In this document: positions 6,595-14,033 of the stretch, piece by piece
Layout: each line of letters begins with the position of its first letter
Numbering within the stretch: the stretch's first letter is position 1
Origin: Patescibacteria group bacterium
GTDB lineage: Bacteria > Patescibacteriota > Microgenomatia > Levybacterales > UBA12049
NCBI GenBank assembly: GCA_023485715.1
Contig: JAMCZG010000031.1
Coordinates: 1-16,128 of the forward strand
DNA length: 16,128 nucleotides
Reading direction: 5' to 3'
Program-made: the position numbers and the translations under genes
Notes under the pieces: model-generated
What the model saw: the letters and a program-made list of their open reading frames with translations, nothing else
The model's database searches: none
What the model was told of the DNA's origin: nothing

Positions 6595-7533
6595 ATGGAA
6601 AATAATGTCCTGGATGTTAAAAAGTTATCGAAAAAATTTGGCTCACCGCCTAATGAATTTATTGCTTTAGACAACGTTTCATTTTCGATAAAAGACGGTG
6701 AAATCTTAGGCCTTTTAGGCCCAAACGGCGCCGGGAAAACAACAACGATTCAAATGCTTTTAGGTGTAATGGATCCGTCTTTTGGTGAAATTAATTATTT
6801 CGGGAAGAATTTTAAGAAAAACAGGGAAGAAACACTTAAAAAAATAAATTTCTCTTCAACCTACATCAGTCTGCCATGGTCCCTTACTGTTTCTGAAATT
6901 TTAGAAATTTTTGCACGACTTTATGAAATACCCGATAGAAAAAGACGAGTCGAAAAATTATTAAACGATTTCGAAATCGAGAGCTTAAAAAAGAAACAGT
7001 TTTATATGCTTTCTGCCGGAGAAAAAACAAGACTATTATTAACTAAGGCTTTTCTGAATTATCCAAGAATCATTCTTTTAGATGAACCCACCGCAAGTCT
7101 TGATGTAGAAATCGCAGTAAAAGTAAGAAAATTTTTAAAAATTCAACAAAGAGAATACAAAGTCAGCATGCTTTTCACATCTCATAATATGAGTGAGGTC
7201 GAAGAAATGTGTGACAGAGTAATAATTTTAAATCACGGAAAAATAATAGCTGAAGACACGCCCGAAAATCTTGCCAACACTATTTCTGATACCGAAGTGG
7301 AGCTCCTAATAAAAAAAGATGCCCAAAAAGCAATTGCATTGTTTAAAAAAATTGAAATACCGTTTGAACAAGATCGATTCAGTTTTAAAATTATTATCGA
7401 TGAAAAAAGAGTAGCCGAATTCCTAATATTGTTAGCCGAAGAAAAAATCGGATATGAGGAAATAAGCATTAATAAGTCTGATCTCGAGGATTATTTTATG
7501 CAAACGATCGAAAGGAATAATTACAATGTTTAA
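6595..7533 (+). CDS. ABC-2 type transporter, ATP-binding subunit
   Basis: ATPase that powers the membrane partner encoded next. In 312 residues: Walker A GPNGAGKTT (42-50), signature LSAGEKTR (139-146, in place of LSGGQ), Walker B IILLDEP (159-165), D-loop SLD (168-170) and H-loop H197 (TSHNM). The region where the Q-loop Gln is expected reads INFSSTY (84-90), with no Gln, a variation I associate with a subgroup of ABC-2 exporter ATPases. A C-terminal extension (about 230-312) is typical of DrrA/NodI/CcmA-like ATPases and may contact the permease. The start is leaderless. It overlaps the permease gene by 8 nt. The substrate cannot be told from sequence; a lipid, polysaccharide, peptide or drug are all possible. 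Confidence 0.92.
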   Translation: MENNVLDVKKLSKKFGSPPNEFIALDNVSFSIKDGEILGLLGPNGAGKTTTIQMLLGVMDPSFGEINYFGKNFKKNREETLKKINFSSTYISLPWSLTVSEILEIFARLYEIPDRKRRVEKLLNDFEIESLKKKQFYMLSAGEKTRLLLTKAFLNYPRIILLDEPTASLDVEIAVKVRKFLKIQQREYKVSMLFTSHNMSEVEEMCDRVIILNHGKIIAEDTPENLANTISDTEVELLIKKDAQKAIALFKKIEIPFEQDRFSFKIIIDEKRVAEFLILLAEEKIGYEEISINKSDLEDYFMQTIERNNYNV

Positions 7534-8311
7534 TTTCAACAGAGTTTTTGCGATGGTCTTTAGGTACACTATTTATCTCCGTCACAGTTTCGATCGACTA
7601 AGTGACATGTTTTATTGGCCGATAATGGATTTGTTCTTATGGGGACTGACTGGATTATACTTTGCTGGATTAAATAAAAACCCTTACGGAATAGATATTA
7701 TTTTAAACGGAGTTGTTTTTTGGTTAATCGTCTGGAGGGCACAATACGAAATAAGTATAAATTTACTTTCCGAACTCTGGGACAAAAATATGGTAAACAT
7801 ATTTGCCTCCCCTCTCAAAGTCGGGGAGTGGATATTATCTGTTATTATTTTTGGTTTGCTTAAAATGATCGTCAGTTTTATTTTTGTGTCGATTATTTCA
7901 TTTGCACTCTATAAGTACAATATTTTTCTTTACGGATTTTATCTTATTCCAATTATCATAAGCCTCTTGCTAACGGGCTGGACAATAGGATTTATCGTTT
8001 CCGGATTTTTAATAAGATACGGGCAAAAAATTCAAACTATCGCTTGGGCAGGAGGTGCAATTATCGCTCCCCTTTCGGCAATTTATTTTCCGTTATCTGT
8101 TTTGCCTTATTGGGCACAAAAAGCTGCATTAATTGTTCCTTCGAGCTATATCTTTGAAGGAATGAGACAAATTTTGTTCACCGGAAATATTTCCTACGAT
8201 AAATTATTAATAAGTTTTTTGCTAAATTTTATATATTTATCTTTTTCTATTATGTTTTTCGTTTTTATGTTTAAAAAAAGCAGAAAATTAGGACTCGGAA
8301 GGCTAATTTAA
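7526..8311 (+). CDS. ABC-2 type transporter, permease subunit
   Basis: Membrane half of the exporter. The 261-residue product has about six hydrophobic segments, the usual number for ABC-2 permeases, an amphipathic N-terminus before the first one, and the C-terminal block characteristic of the family (FPLSVLPYWAQKAALIVPSS at about 190-209, followed by EGMRQILFTG). ATG 7526 lies within the last codons of the ATPase gene and has an SD, AAAGGA (7511-7516), 9 nt upstream, so the two subunits are translated together. One permease plus one ATPase gene implies a homodimer of each. Its TAA interlocks with the stop of the convergent DUF2079 gene (8308-8311). Confidence 0.9.
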   Translation: MFNFNRVFAMVFRYTIYLRHSFDRLSDMFYWPIMDLFLWGLTGLYFAGLNKNPYGIDIILNGVVFWLIVWRAQYEISINLLSELWDKNMVNIFASPLKVGEWILSVIIFGLLKMIVSFIFVSIISFALYKYNIFLYGFYLIPIIISLLLTGWTIGFIVSGFLIRYGQKIQTIAWAGGAIIAPLSAIYFPLSVLPYWAQKAALIVPSSYIFEGMRQILFTGNISYDKLLISFLLNFIYLSFSIMFFVFMFKKSRKLGLGRLI

Positions 8312-9729
8312 TGATTGATTTTATATAATTTTGCGTTATTAATTTCTTTTTCTAATTTTATCTTACCTGCCTTTTTCATATTATTAACCGCTGATTCAAA
8401 ATTTTCGTTAGTTTCTAAAAGCTGTGTTACCCATTGATTCGGGTGTAAGTCGACGACTAAATAATCTGCGTATGACGGAAAATCTAACCACCAACAGCTT
8501 CTTTGTCCACAAATATTATTATCAAAATCGTGTATTCTCGGATATACCAAATATATCTCTTTTCGATGGCTTAGGTGAGGGACTATATTTTGCTGAGACG
8601 CAATACTCGCGCCTTTTGGAATTAATTTAAATAAATCATAATTGTCCTGCATCCAGGATTCCCCTTTCCAATACGCTGGTTTTGTGAGTTTATTGAGCGG
8701 AAAATGAAAATAAAATTGCATAAAAATCGGCGAGATTAAAAGTAAAAATGAAATTTTTTGAACATTAATCTTTTTTCTCCTCAAAAATTCTAAAAAATCC
8801 AGAAGACCTAAAATTAGGATCGGCGCTAAAATCGCGCGATGGTGCATAAAGGGACTCCACATTCTACTAAATTCCGGGCCGGTAACAAAATATTGTGACA
8901 AATCAAAAGTTACAGAAAGTAGCGAACCTATCGAAAAGACCGGTAAGAACGAAAACCATCCAAAAGAATACAGCCAAACCTGTCTTTTCTCTTCTGTGTC
9001 GAATAACTGAATAAATAGATTTACCGGATTTAAATTAATGCTCGGGAAATATTGGAATCCAACCGGAGAAAAATACGCGATAATTTTAGCCGCTATAATA
9101 CTCCAAGCGAACCCTAAAAAAATAAAAAGAATAGCAAGTTTACGATATTGTTTTTTAAACATATAAAAAATACCGATTCCGGAAAGCGCGATCCCCATGT
9201 TTTCCTGGGTCAATAACATCAAAAATATCGAAAGGACAGTCATTTTTTTTCTTCCTGTTTCGAAGAAATACAAAAACCACGCAATAAGCCCGACCCCGAT
9301 TACAATCGCGTGGAAATCGAAAAAAACGGCGTATTGTATACCATAAAAAATACTGTAAATAAAACTTAGAATAAAGGAGGTCGCCGAAGAGAATTTTCTA
9401 TGTTTACATAATTTATAAATTGCGAGTGTCGAAAATGAGATCCAAAAGGCTTGAAAAATCAATATTATCCTAACGTCGTCCCATAAATAATAAAGAGGGG
9501 CTATTAACGGTATCGTTAAATTAAGATGGTCGCCCAATATAAAACGGTCTTTTATCGTGTTGTACGGTGACAAAAATTGTGAATATTTCCAAATCGTCTG
9601 GTCGTATAACCCAAGATCAAATGCCCCCGATTGAAAATTATTGTGCCTGATAACCGAAAGCAAAGAATATAAAACCGAAAGAACTACAATCCAAAGAATT
9701 ACTAAAACCGTTGTTTTATTTTTAAACAT
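8308..9729 (-). CDS. DUF2079 multi-pass membrane protein
   Basis: A large integral membrane protein of the DUF2079 family, whose fold resembles GT-C glycosyltransferases; its biochemical role is not established. In 473 residues: an N-terminal hydrophobic segment (about 7-27), the hallmark FDLGLYDQTIW (37-47), GDHLNLTIPL (66-75), FDFHAI (137-142), roughly ten hydrophobic segments, and a C-terminal extracytoplasmic-type domain with QQNIVPHLSHR (379-389). The acidic and histidine residues in the first loops are where GT-C enzymes hold catalytic residues. I chose ATG 9729: the frame extends to a TTG at 9771, but that codon lies inside the predicted -35 of the gene's own promoter. No SD; leader about 7 nt. 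Divergent from metK. Confidence 0.85.
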   Translation of the reverse strand: MFKNKTTVLVILWIVVLSVLYSLLSVIRHNNFQSGAFDLGLYDQTIWKYSQFLSPYNTIKDRFILGDHLNLTIPLIAPLYYLWDDVRIILIFQAFWISFSTLAIYKLCKHRKFSSATSFILSFIYSIFYGIQYAVFFDFHAIVIGVGLIAWFLYFFETGRKKMTVLSIFLMLLTQENMGIALSGIGIFYMFKKQYRKLAILFIFLGFAWSIIAAKIIAYFSPVGFQYFPSINLNPVNLFIQLFDTEEKRQVWLYSFGWFSFLPVFSIGSLLSVTFDLSQYFVTGPEFSRMWSPFMHHRAILAPILILGLLDFLEFLRRKKINVQKISFLLLISPIFMQFYFHFPLNKLTKPAYWKGESWMQDNYDLFKLIPKGASIASQQNIVPHLSHRKEIYLVYPRIHDFDNNICGQRSCWWLDFPSYADYLVVDLHPNQWVTQLLETNENFESAVNNMKKAGKIKLEKEINNAKLYKINH

Positions 9730-9742
9730 TATTAATAACTTA

Positions 9743-9771
9743 ATACTAACAAGTCGAAATTTAACATTCAA
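9743..9771 (-). promoter_or_regulatory. Promoter of the DUF2079 gene
   Basis: On the minus strand: -35 TTGAAT (9771-9766), a 17-nt spacer, and extended -10 TGT-TAGTAT (9751-9743). The start site near 9736 gives a leader of about 7 nt before ATG 9729. This placement decides the start codon, since the upstream TTG would be untranscribed or barely transcribed. Confidence 0.5.
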
Positions 9772-9778
9772 GATCTTA

Positions 9779-9807
9779 TTGATTTATTGGTTTTTTTCTG
9801 ATATTCT
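9779..9807 (+). promoter_or_regulatory. Promoter of metK-yqeY
   Basis: -35 TTGATT (9779-9784), a 17-nt spacer, and extended -10 TGA-TATTCT (9799-9807). The start site near 9814 leaves about 6 nt before ATG 9820, with no SD. A leader this short leaves no room for a SAM riboswitch, the usual regulator of metK in many Firmicutes. Confidence 0.5.
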
Positions 9808-9819
9808 TGTTTCTTATTG

Positions 9820-10998
9820 ATGAAAAAATTCTTTACATCAGAATCTGTTACCGAAGGCCATCCCGATAAAATTTGCGACCAGATAGCAGACGCCGTACTC
9901 GATGCAGTTTTAAAAGACGACCCAAACAGTGCATGTTGTTGTGAAGTTTTTACGACAACTGGGCTCGTAGTTGTAGGAGGAGAAATAACAACAAAAACCT
10001 ATGTTGACGTCCAAAAAATTGTCCGGGATGTTTTAAAAGATATAGGGTATGTAAACGCAGATTACGGAATAGACTATAAAAGCTGTTCCGTTTTAAATGC
10101 AATCCATGAACAAAGTAAGGATATCGCTCAGGGTGAAGATCCCAAAAAAGCTCTTCATAAAGCGCAAGGCGCGGGAGACCAAGGAATGATGGTTGGTTTT
10201 GCTTGCACCGAAACTCCTGAGCTAATGCCTCTTCCGATAATGTTAGCTCATAAAATGACACGAAGACTAGCAGAGGTCAGAAAAAAGAAAATTATTCCCT
10301 ATCTTAGACCAGACGGGAAAAGCCAGGTTACGGTTGAGTATATAGACGATAATCCGGTTGGAATTGAAACCGTTGTGATCGCAGCCCAGCACGACGATGG
10401 AATCCCGTATAAAAAAATTCGCGCCGACATTATAAAACACGTAGTTAATCCAATATGTGGAAAACTTCTAAACGGAAAGGCAAAGATTTATATAAATGAG
10501 ACCGGAAAATTTGTAACGGGCGGTCCACAAGGAGACACTGGAGTAACAGGAAGAAAAATAATCGTAGACACATATGGCGGTATGGCGCGCCACGGAGGAG
10601 GCGCATTCAGCGGAAAAGTTCCAAACAAACAGGACAGAAGCGGCGCTTATATGGCGCGCTACATAGCAAAGAATATAGTAGCAGCTGGCTTCGCCGAAAA
10701 ATGCGAAGTACAACTAGCTTACGCGATCGGTTATCCAGAACCAGTGTCTGTCCATGTTTCGACATTCGGAACAGGAAAAATAGATGAAGAAATTATTGAA
10801 AAAGCAATCCGCCACGCTTTCGACATGACACCATCGGGCATTATTAAAACCCTAAATCTCAGGCGCCCGATTTACCGCAACACCGCAACTTATGGCCATT
10901 TCGGACGTCCCGAGTTTCCTTGGGAAAAAACTGATAAGATAAAGATATTGCAAAAGTTTGTACAAAATGACAAAACAACAGCTTCAAGAAAATCTTAA
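9820..10998 (+). CDS. metK: S-adenosylmethionine synthetase
   Basis: Makes SAM from methionine and ATP, hydrolysing the tripolyphosphate intermediate. The 392 residues match the family length. N-terminal SESVTEGHPDKICDQ holds catalytic H14 and D16. GAGDQG (117-122) is the ATP-binding signature, GGPQGDTGVTGRK lies at 234-246, and GGGAFSGKVPNKQDRSGAY (259-277) has the phosphate-binding K266, K270 and D272. The usual Asp after the first Lys (GKDP) is Val here (V268), a mild deviation outside the listed catalytic set. ATG 9820 is used rather than the adjacent in-frame TTG 9817; there is no SD and the leader is about 6 nt. The last 32 nt overlap the start of yqeY, so the two form an operon. Confidence 0.97.
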   Translation: MKKFFTSESVTEGHPDKICDQIADAVLDAVLKDDPNSACCCEVFTTTGLVVVGGEITTKTYVDVQKIVRDVLKDIGYVNADYGIDYKSCSVLNAIHEQSKDIAQGEDPKKALHKAQGAGDQGMMVGFACTETPELMPLPIMLAHKMTRRLAEVRKKKIIPYLRPDGKSQVTVEYIDDNPVGIETVVIAAQHDDGIPYKKIRADIIKHVVNPICGKLLNGKAKIYINETGKFVTGGPQGDTGVTGRKIIVDTYGGMARHGGGAFSGKVPNKQDRSGAYMARYIAKNIVAAGFAEKCEVQLAYAIGYPEPVSVHVSTFGTGKIDEEIIEKAIRHAFDMTPSGIIKTLNLRRPIYRNTATYGHFGRPEFPWEKTDKIKILQKFVQNDKTTASRKS

Positions 10999-11419
10999 GC
11001 AATCGATGCTCTCCAAAGACGAATTAAAAACGTCTGTTCTCCGACTTCTTTTATCCGCGATTAACTATTACGAAATTCAAAAAGGTGGAGCAGGGTACAG
11101 TGCGTCTGAAGAAGATGTGCTTTCTGTTATTCAAAAAGAAGTAAAACAAAGAAAAGATTCGATCGAACAATTTAAAAACGCCAACCGTCAAGACCTGGCG
11201 GAAAAAGAAACAAAAGAACTGGAAATTCTCCAAACTTTTCTTCCTGAACAAATGGGAGAAGAAGAAATAAGAGAAATAGTAAAACAAACAATTAAAGAAA
11301 CAGGAGCAAAAACAATAACGGAAATGGGCAAAGTAATGGCGGCGTTAATGCCCAAACTTAAAGGCAAAGCCGACGGAAGCATAATCAGCCAAATCGTAAA
11401 ATCTGAACTAAATTCTTAA
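10967..11419 (+). CDS. yqeY: GatB/YqeY domain protein
   Basis: A 150-residue helical protein of the YqeY family, related to the tRNA-binding tail domain of GatB, the amidotransferase subunit that converts mischarged Asp-tRNA-Asn or Glu-tRNA-Gln. Family features seen: an N-terminal LKTSVLRLLLSAINYYEI helix (about 21-38), VIQKEVKQRKDSIEQF (about 49-64), an ETKELEILQTFLPEQM segment (about 76-91), and a C-terminal small helical domain with MGKVMAALMPKLKGKADG. The stand-alone protein is presumed to bind tRNA; its precise role is unknown. The start at ATG 10967 lies inside the metK 3' end with no clear SD; an upstream in-frame TTG (10958) is less likely. The stop interlocks with convergent csaA (11416-11419). 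Confidence 0.88.
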   Translation: MTKQQLQENLKQSMLSKDELKTSVLRLLLSAINYYEIQKGGAGYSASEEDVLSVIQKEVKQRKDSIEQFKNANRQDLAEKETKELEILQTFLPEQMGEEEIREIVKQTIKETGAKTITEMGKVMAALMPKLKGKADGSIISQIVKSELNS

Positions 11420-11751
11420 TACAGTTTACTTCCTGGTTCGACTTCATTGTCTTCTGGGATTACCAAGACGCAATCATTTTCTTTATCTGCAACTCCGAGA
11501 GTTAAAACTTCTGAAACAAATGGCCCGATTTGTCGAGGAGGAAAATTAACAATGCCCAAAACTTTTTTTCCAAAAAGTTTTTCTTTTTTGTAGTTTTTAA
11601 CAAGCTGGGCGCTCGAAAATTTAACTCCGATTTCTACTCCGAAATCAATTTTTAATTTATATGAAGGTTTATGTGCTTCCGGAAAATCTAAAACCTCAAT
11701 AATTTTTCCAACCCGAATATCTAATTTTTTAAAATCGGTGATTGTTGCCAT
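11416..11751 (-). CDS. csaA: CsaA-like tRNA-binding-fold secretion chaperone
   Basis: A 111-residue stand-alone tRNA-binding (EMAP-II/Trbp111-like) OB-fold domain. FKKLDIRVGKI (6-16) opens the fold; KIDFG, IGVKFSSAQL and VNFPPRQIGPFVSEVLTLG match CsaA, the Bacillus subtilis chaperone that binds unfolded preproteins and SecA. Position supports that role: the ATG (11751-11749) shares one base with the secF stop (TAATG), so it is translated directly after secF. I start it at this ATG. A longer frame to 11868 lies wholly inside secF and lacks homology. Alternatives are a tRNA-structure-binding protein or a split MetRS C-terminal domain; SSAQ and the Sec context favour CsaA. The stop interlocks with convergent yqeY. 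Confidence 0.87.
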   Translation of the reverse strand: MATITDFKKLDIRVGKIIEVLDFPEAHKPSYKLKIDFGVEIGVKFSSAQLVKNYKKEKLFGKKVLGIVNFPPRQIGPFVSEVLTLGVADKENDCVLVIPEDNEVEPGSKLY

Positions 11752-12653
11752 TATTTCTTTTTTCTCTTTTCGCTCCATTCCTGCCAAACGACAAGAAGAG
11801 GTGCGGCGTTGAAGATGGAAGAATAAGTTCCGCTTGTTATACCGATTAATAGCGCGATCACAAACCACTTTGTGCTTTCTCCCCCAAATAATAATAGAGT
11901 AAAGAGAACAAGAATAACCGTTAAAGAGGTATTCAGCGATCGTCCTAAAGTTTGGATAATCGAATCATTAACTACCTGGGCAAAAGTCGCTCCTGGCATT
12001 TTTTTGAGATTTTCCCGAATTCTGTCGAAAACCACAATCGTGTCGTGTACCGAAAATCCGATTATTGTTAAAACTGCAGTAACAAAAAGTCCATCGACCT
12101 CGACATTAAAAAAATGACCGAGAATCGAAAAAACGCCTATTATTACCAAAACATCGTGAATAAGCGCGGCAATTGTACAAACTCCAAACCGGATCGAACT
12201 TGCGGGCTTTGGTACTTTTCTAAACGCCCAAGAGATATAAAGGACGATAAGAATACAGGCAATAACCACCGTCTTAATCGCATTCATCGTCGTTTCGCTT
12301 CCGATCGTCGGCCCGACTGTCTCGAAACTTATCGCATCGACAGTTTTAAATTCTTTTTTTAATCCGTCTGTAATTTTATTTTGAGTTTTTTGGTCGATCG
12401 GCTTTGTCCGTACGATAAATGTATTCGCTCCGGTCTTTTGGATTGTACCAACTTCTACTCCTTGTAAACGTATCGCTTTTTCAAGTTCTGAATTTTGAAT
12501 TGCAGATTTTGAGGTTATTTTATACTCCATTCTGCTTCCACCGACAAAATCGATCGATAGCCTAAGTCCCCAAAGAAAAAGAGAAATAATTCCGGGAATA
12601 ATAATTATTAGAGAAATTAAAAAATACCAATTTTTTTTACCGATAATATTCAT
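11751..12653 (-). CDS. secF: Protein-export membrane protein SecF
   Basis: RND-type partner of SecD in the proton-motive-force-driven late stage of Sec translocation. The 300 residues have a first membrane segment (about 10-30), the hallmark IDFVGGS (34-40), an extracytoplasmic domain (about 41-125) and five further segments. SVHDTIVVFDRIREN (201-215) holds the family's conserved Asp/Arg, and GTYSSIF (275-281) is near the end. Length is normal for unfused SecF. The ATG follows the secD TAA by one base and lacks an SD, so translation should be coupled to secD. Five copies of the palindrome CGATCG lie within about 620 nt of the gene. Confidence 0.96.
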   Translation of the reverse strand: MNIIGKKNWYFLISLIIIIPGIISLFLWGLRLSIDFVGGSRMEYKITSKSAIQNSELEKAIRLQGVEVGTIQKTGANTFIVRTKPIDQKTQNKITDGLKKEFKTVDAISFETVGPTIGSETTMNAIKTVVIACILIVLYISWAFRKVPKPASSIRFGVCTIAALIHDVLVIIGVFSILGHFFNVEVDGLFVTAVLTIIGFSVHDTIVVFDRIRENLKKMPGATFAQVVNDSIIQTLGRSLNTSLTVILVLFTLLLFGGESTKWFVIALLIGITSGTYSSIFNAAPLLVVWQEWSEKRKKK

Positions 12654-12938
12654 ATTATTTATAAATTAATCTTAAAAATGTCCGCGTGATCGTAATCGCC
12701 GAAAACATCGAAACGATTACTCCGATCGCAAGAGTAAGCGCAAAACCCCTAACCATCCCGTTCCCAAAATAATAAAGAACGATACACGTTATAAGGCTGG
12801 ATATATTGGAATCCCGAATCGATGTCCACGCCCGTAAGAATCCTAGTTCGATCGCCATCGATTTTGACCTTCCCCACCTTATTTCCTCCTTCATTCTTTC
12901 AAAAATTAAAATATTTGCATCGACCGCCATTCCGATCG
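11937..12938. repeat. Dense cluster of the palindrome CGATCG inside secF/secD
   Basis: CGATCG begins at 11937, 12302, 12395, 12551, 12723, 12849 and 12933, seven copies in about 1 kb, against 19 in the whole window. The copies lie in coding sequence, not between genes, so they are a sequence-composition signal rather than a discrete element. Counted by eye. Confidence 0.6.
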
Positions 12939-14028
12939 ATAATACAAAACCGGCAATCCCCGCCAAAGTAAGGGTAACCGGAATAAGTTTAAAAAGTGCG
13001 AGAACAAAAAGAGTGTACAGAAAAAGCGAAAAGCTGGCTATTGCACCTAGCCTGCCGTATAAAACGATCATGAATACAACTATTACAACAAAACCTAAAA
13101 CAGCTGCGAAAAGACTTTTTTCCAAAGACGAAGCTCCGAGCGTCGCGCCGACAACACGCTGCTCTAAAACCGATAACGGGACAGGTAGTGCTCCTGCATT
13201 TAGTTGGATCGATAGGTCTTTAGCTGTTTTTGTCGTAAAATTTCCAGTAATAACCGCGTTACCGTTTAAAATGGGTTCGTTTACTCTGGGCGCCTCGATT
13301 ACCTGATTATCTAAAACAATCGCGACTATTTTATTAACATTTCTTTTCGTTATATCAGCAAATTTTTGTGCACCATCTCCGGAAAAAACTAATTGAACCT
13401 GGGGTTTTCCGCTATTTGCGTCAAAACTTACGTTTGTCTGTTTTAAATCTTTCCCTGTTAAGGCAGTCTGTTTTGGATTTGCTCCCAATAATTGAGTAAG
13501 ACCAAAAGGGACTTCGGACTGTTCGGTTAATTTTCCCGAACCGGTCGCGCCTTCTTCCCAAAACGTTAACTGTGCTGTAGTTCCGATAAGTTGCATAGCC
13601 TGATTGACGTCGGAAACTCCCGGTAATTCGACTATTACCCTTGCATCGTTATTAACCGTGGCTGTTTGAATTACCGGCTCTTTAACGCCGAAAAGATTAA
13701 TCCTTCTTTCAATAACGTCTTTTGCAGAATCGAGCGCATTTTTTCTTTGCTCCTGAGGAATATTTGTCATATCTGCCCGATAAGTTATACTCACGCCGCC
13801 GGCCAAATCCAACCCCTTACTAAACGACGTAGTATTTTGTATATGGATTCCTCCGATAAAAAAATTCGGGTTAAGCATCGGGATTTTTTGGTGAATCGAG
13901 AGTTTTTTATTTATAATCGGAAGTTTGGGAGAATCATACGAAATATTTATTTCTTTCGGTAAATCAACTAGAATTGCAAATATTGTCAGCAAGATAATAA
14001 TCACAAAAAGAAACCTAGGATTTTTCAT
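12655..14028 (-). CDS. secD: Protein-export membrane protein SecD
   Basis: Larger RND subunit of the SecDF complex, pulling preproteins across the membrane at the expense of the proton gradient. The 457 residues have a first membrane segment (about 5-22), the hallmark KGLDLAGGVS (71-80), the P1 region (VIERRINLFGVKEP, 105-118) and VFSGDGAQKF (214-223). DLSIQLNAGALPVPL (271-285) precedes five C-terminal segments. SIGMAVDANILIFERMKEE (364-382) carries the membrane Asp needed for proton coupling (D370). The length is short compared with E. coli SecD (615) but typical of compact bacteria. The ATG follows the preceding regulator-like gene by 5 nt. No yajC is present next to it. Confidence 0.96.
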   Translation of the reverse strand: MKNPRFLFVIIILLTIFAILVDLPKEINISYDSPKLPIINKKLSIHQKIPMLNPNFFIGGIHIQNTTSFSKGLDLAGGVSITYRADMTNIPQEQRKNALDSAKDVIERRINLFGVKEPVIQTATVNNDARVIVELPGVSDVNQAMQLIGTTAQLTFWEEGATGSGKLTEQSEVPFGLTQLLGANPKQTALTGKDLKQTNVSFDANSGKPQVQLVFSGDGAQKFADITKRNVNKIVAIVLDNQVIEAPRVNEPILNGNAVITGNFTTKTAKDLSIQLNAGALPVPLSVLEQRVVGATLGASSLEKSLFAAVLGFVVIVVFMIVLYGRLGAIASFSLFLYTLFVLALFKLIPVTLTLAGIAGFVLSIGMAVDANILIFERMKEEIRWGRSKSMAIELGFLRAWTSIRDSNISSLITCIVLYYFGNGMVRGFALTLAIGVIVSMFSAITITRTFLRLIYK

Positions 14029-14033
14029 AGTTT

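Noticed and set aside
8285..8309. Hairpin AAATTAG/CTAATTT as terminator of the DUF2079 gene
   Set aside because: A 7-bp nearly all-AT stem with an 11-nt loop and an interrupted T-run on the minus strand; too weak to call, though it lies at the right place.
9730..9771. N-terminal extension of the DUF2079 protein to TTG 9771
   Set aside because: The TTG is part of the predicted -35 hexamer of the gene's own promoter, and ATG 9729 directly precedes the hydrophobic N-terminus.
9808..9820. SAM riboswitch upstream of metK
   Set aside because: The predicted leader is about 6 nt and the whole divergent gap is 90 bp filled by two promoters; no aptamer-like structure is present.
11325..11354. Inverted repeat TGGGCA/TGCCCA in yqeY
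   Set aside because: No T-run follows on either strand and it lies in coding sequence, so it is not a terminator.
11752..11868. Longer csaA frame starting at 11868
   Set aside because: The extra residues lie entirely inside secF in another frame and have no CsaA homology; ATG 11751 sits exactly at the secF stop.
12806..13306. 166-codon plus-strand frame antisense to secD
   Set aside because: A serine/isoleucine-rich shadow of the secD codons with no SD or family resemblance; likewise the antisense frames at 1050-1433 and 267-548.
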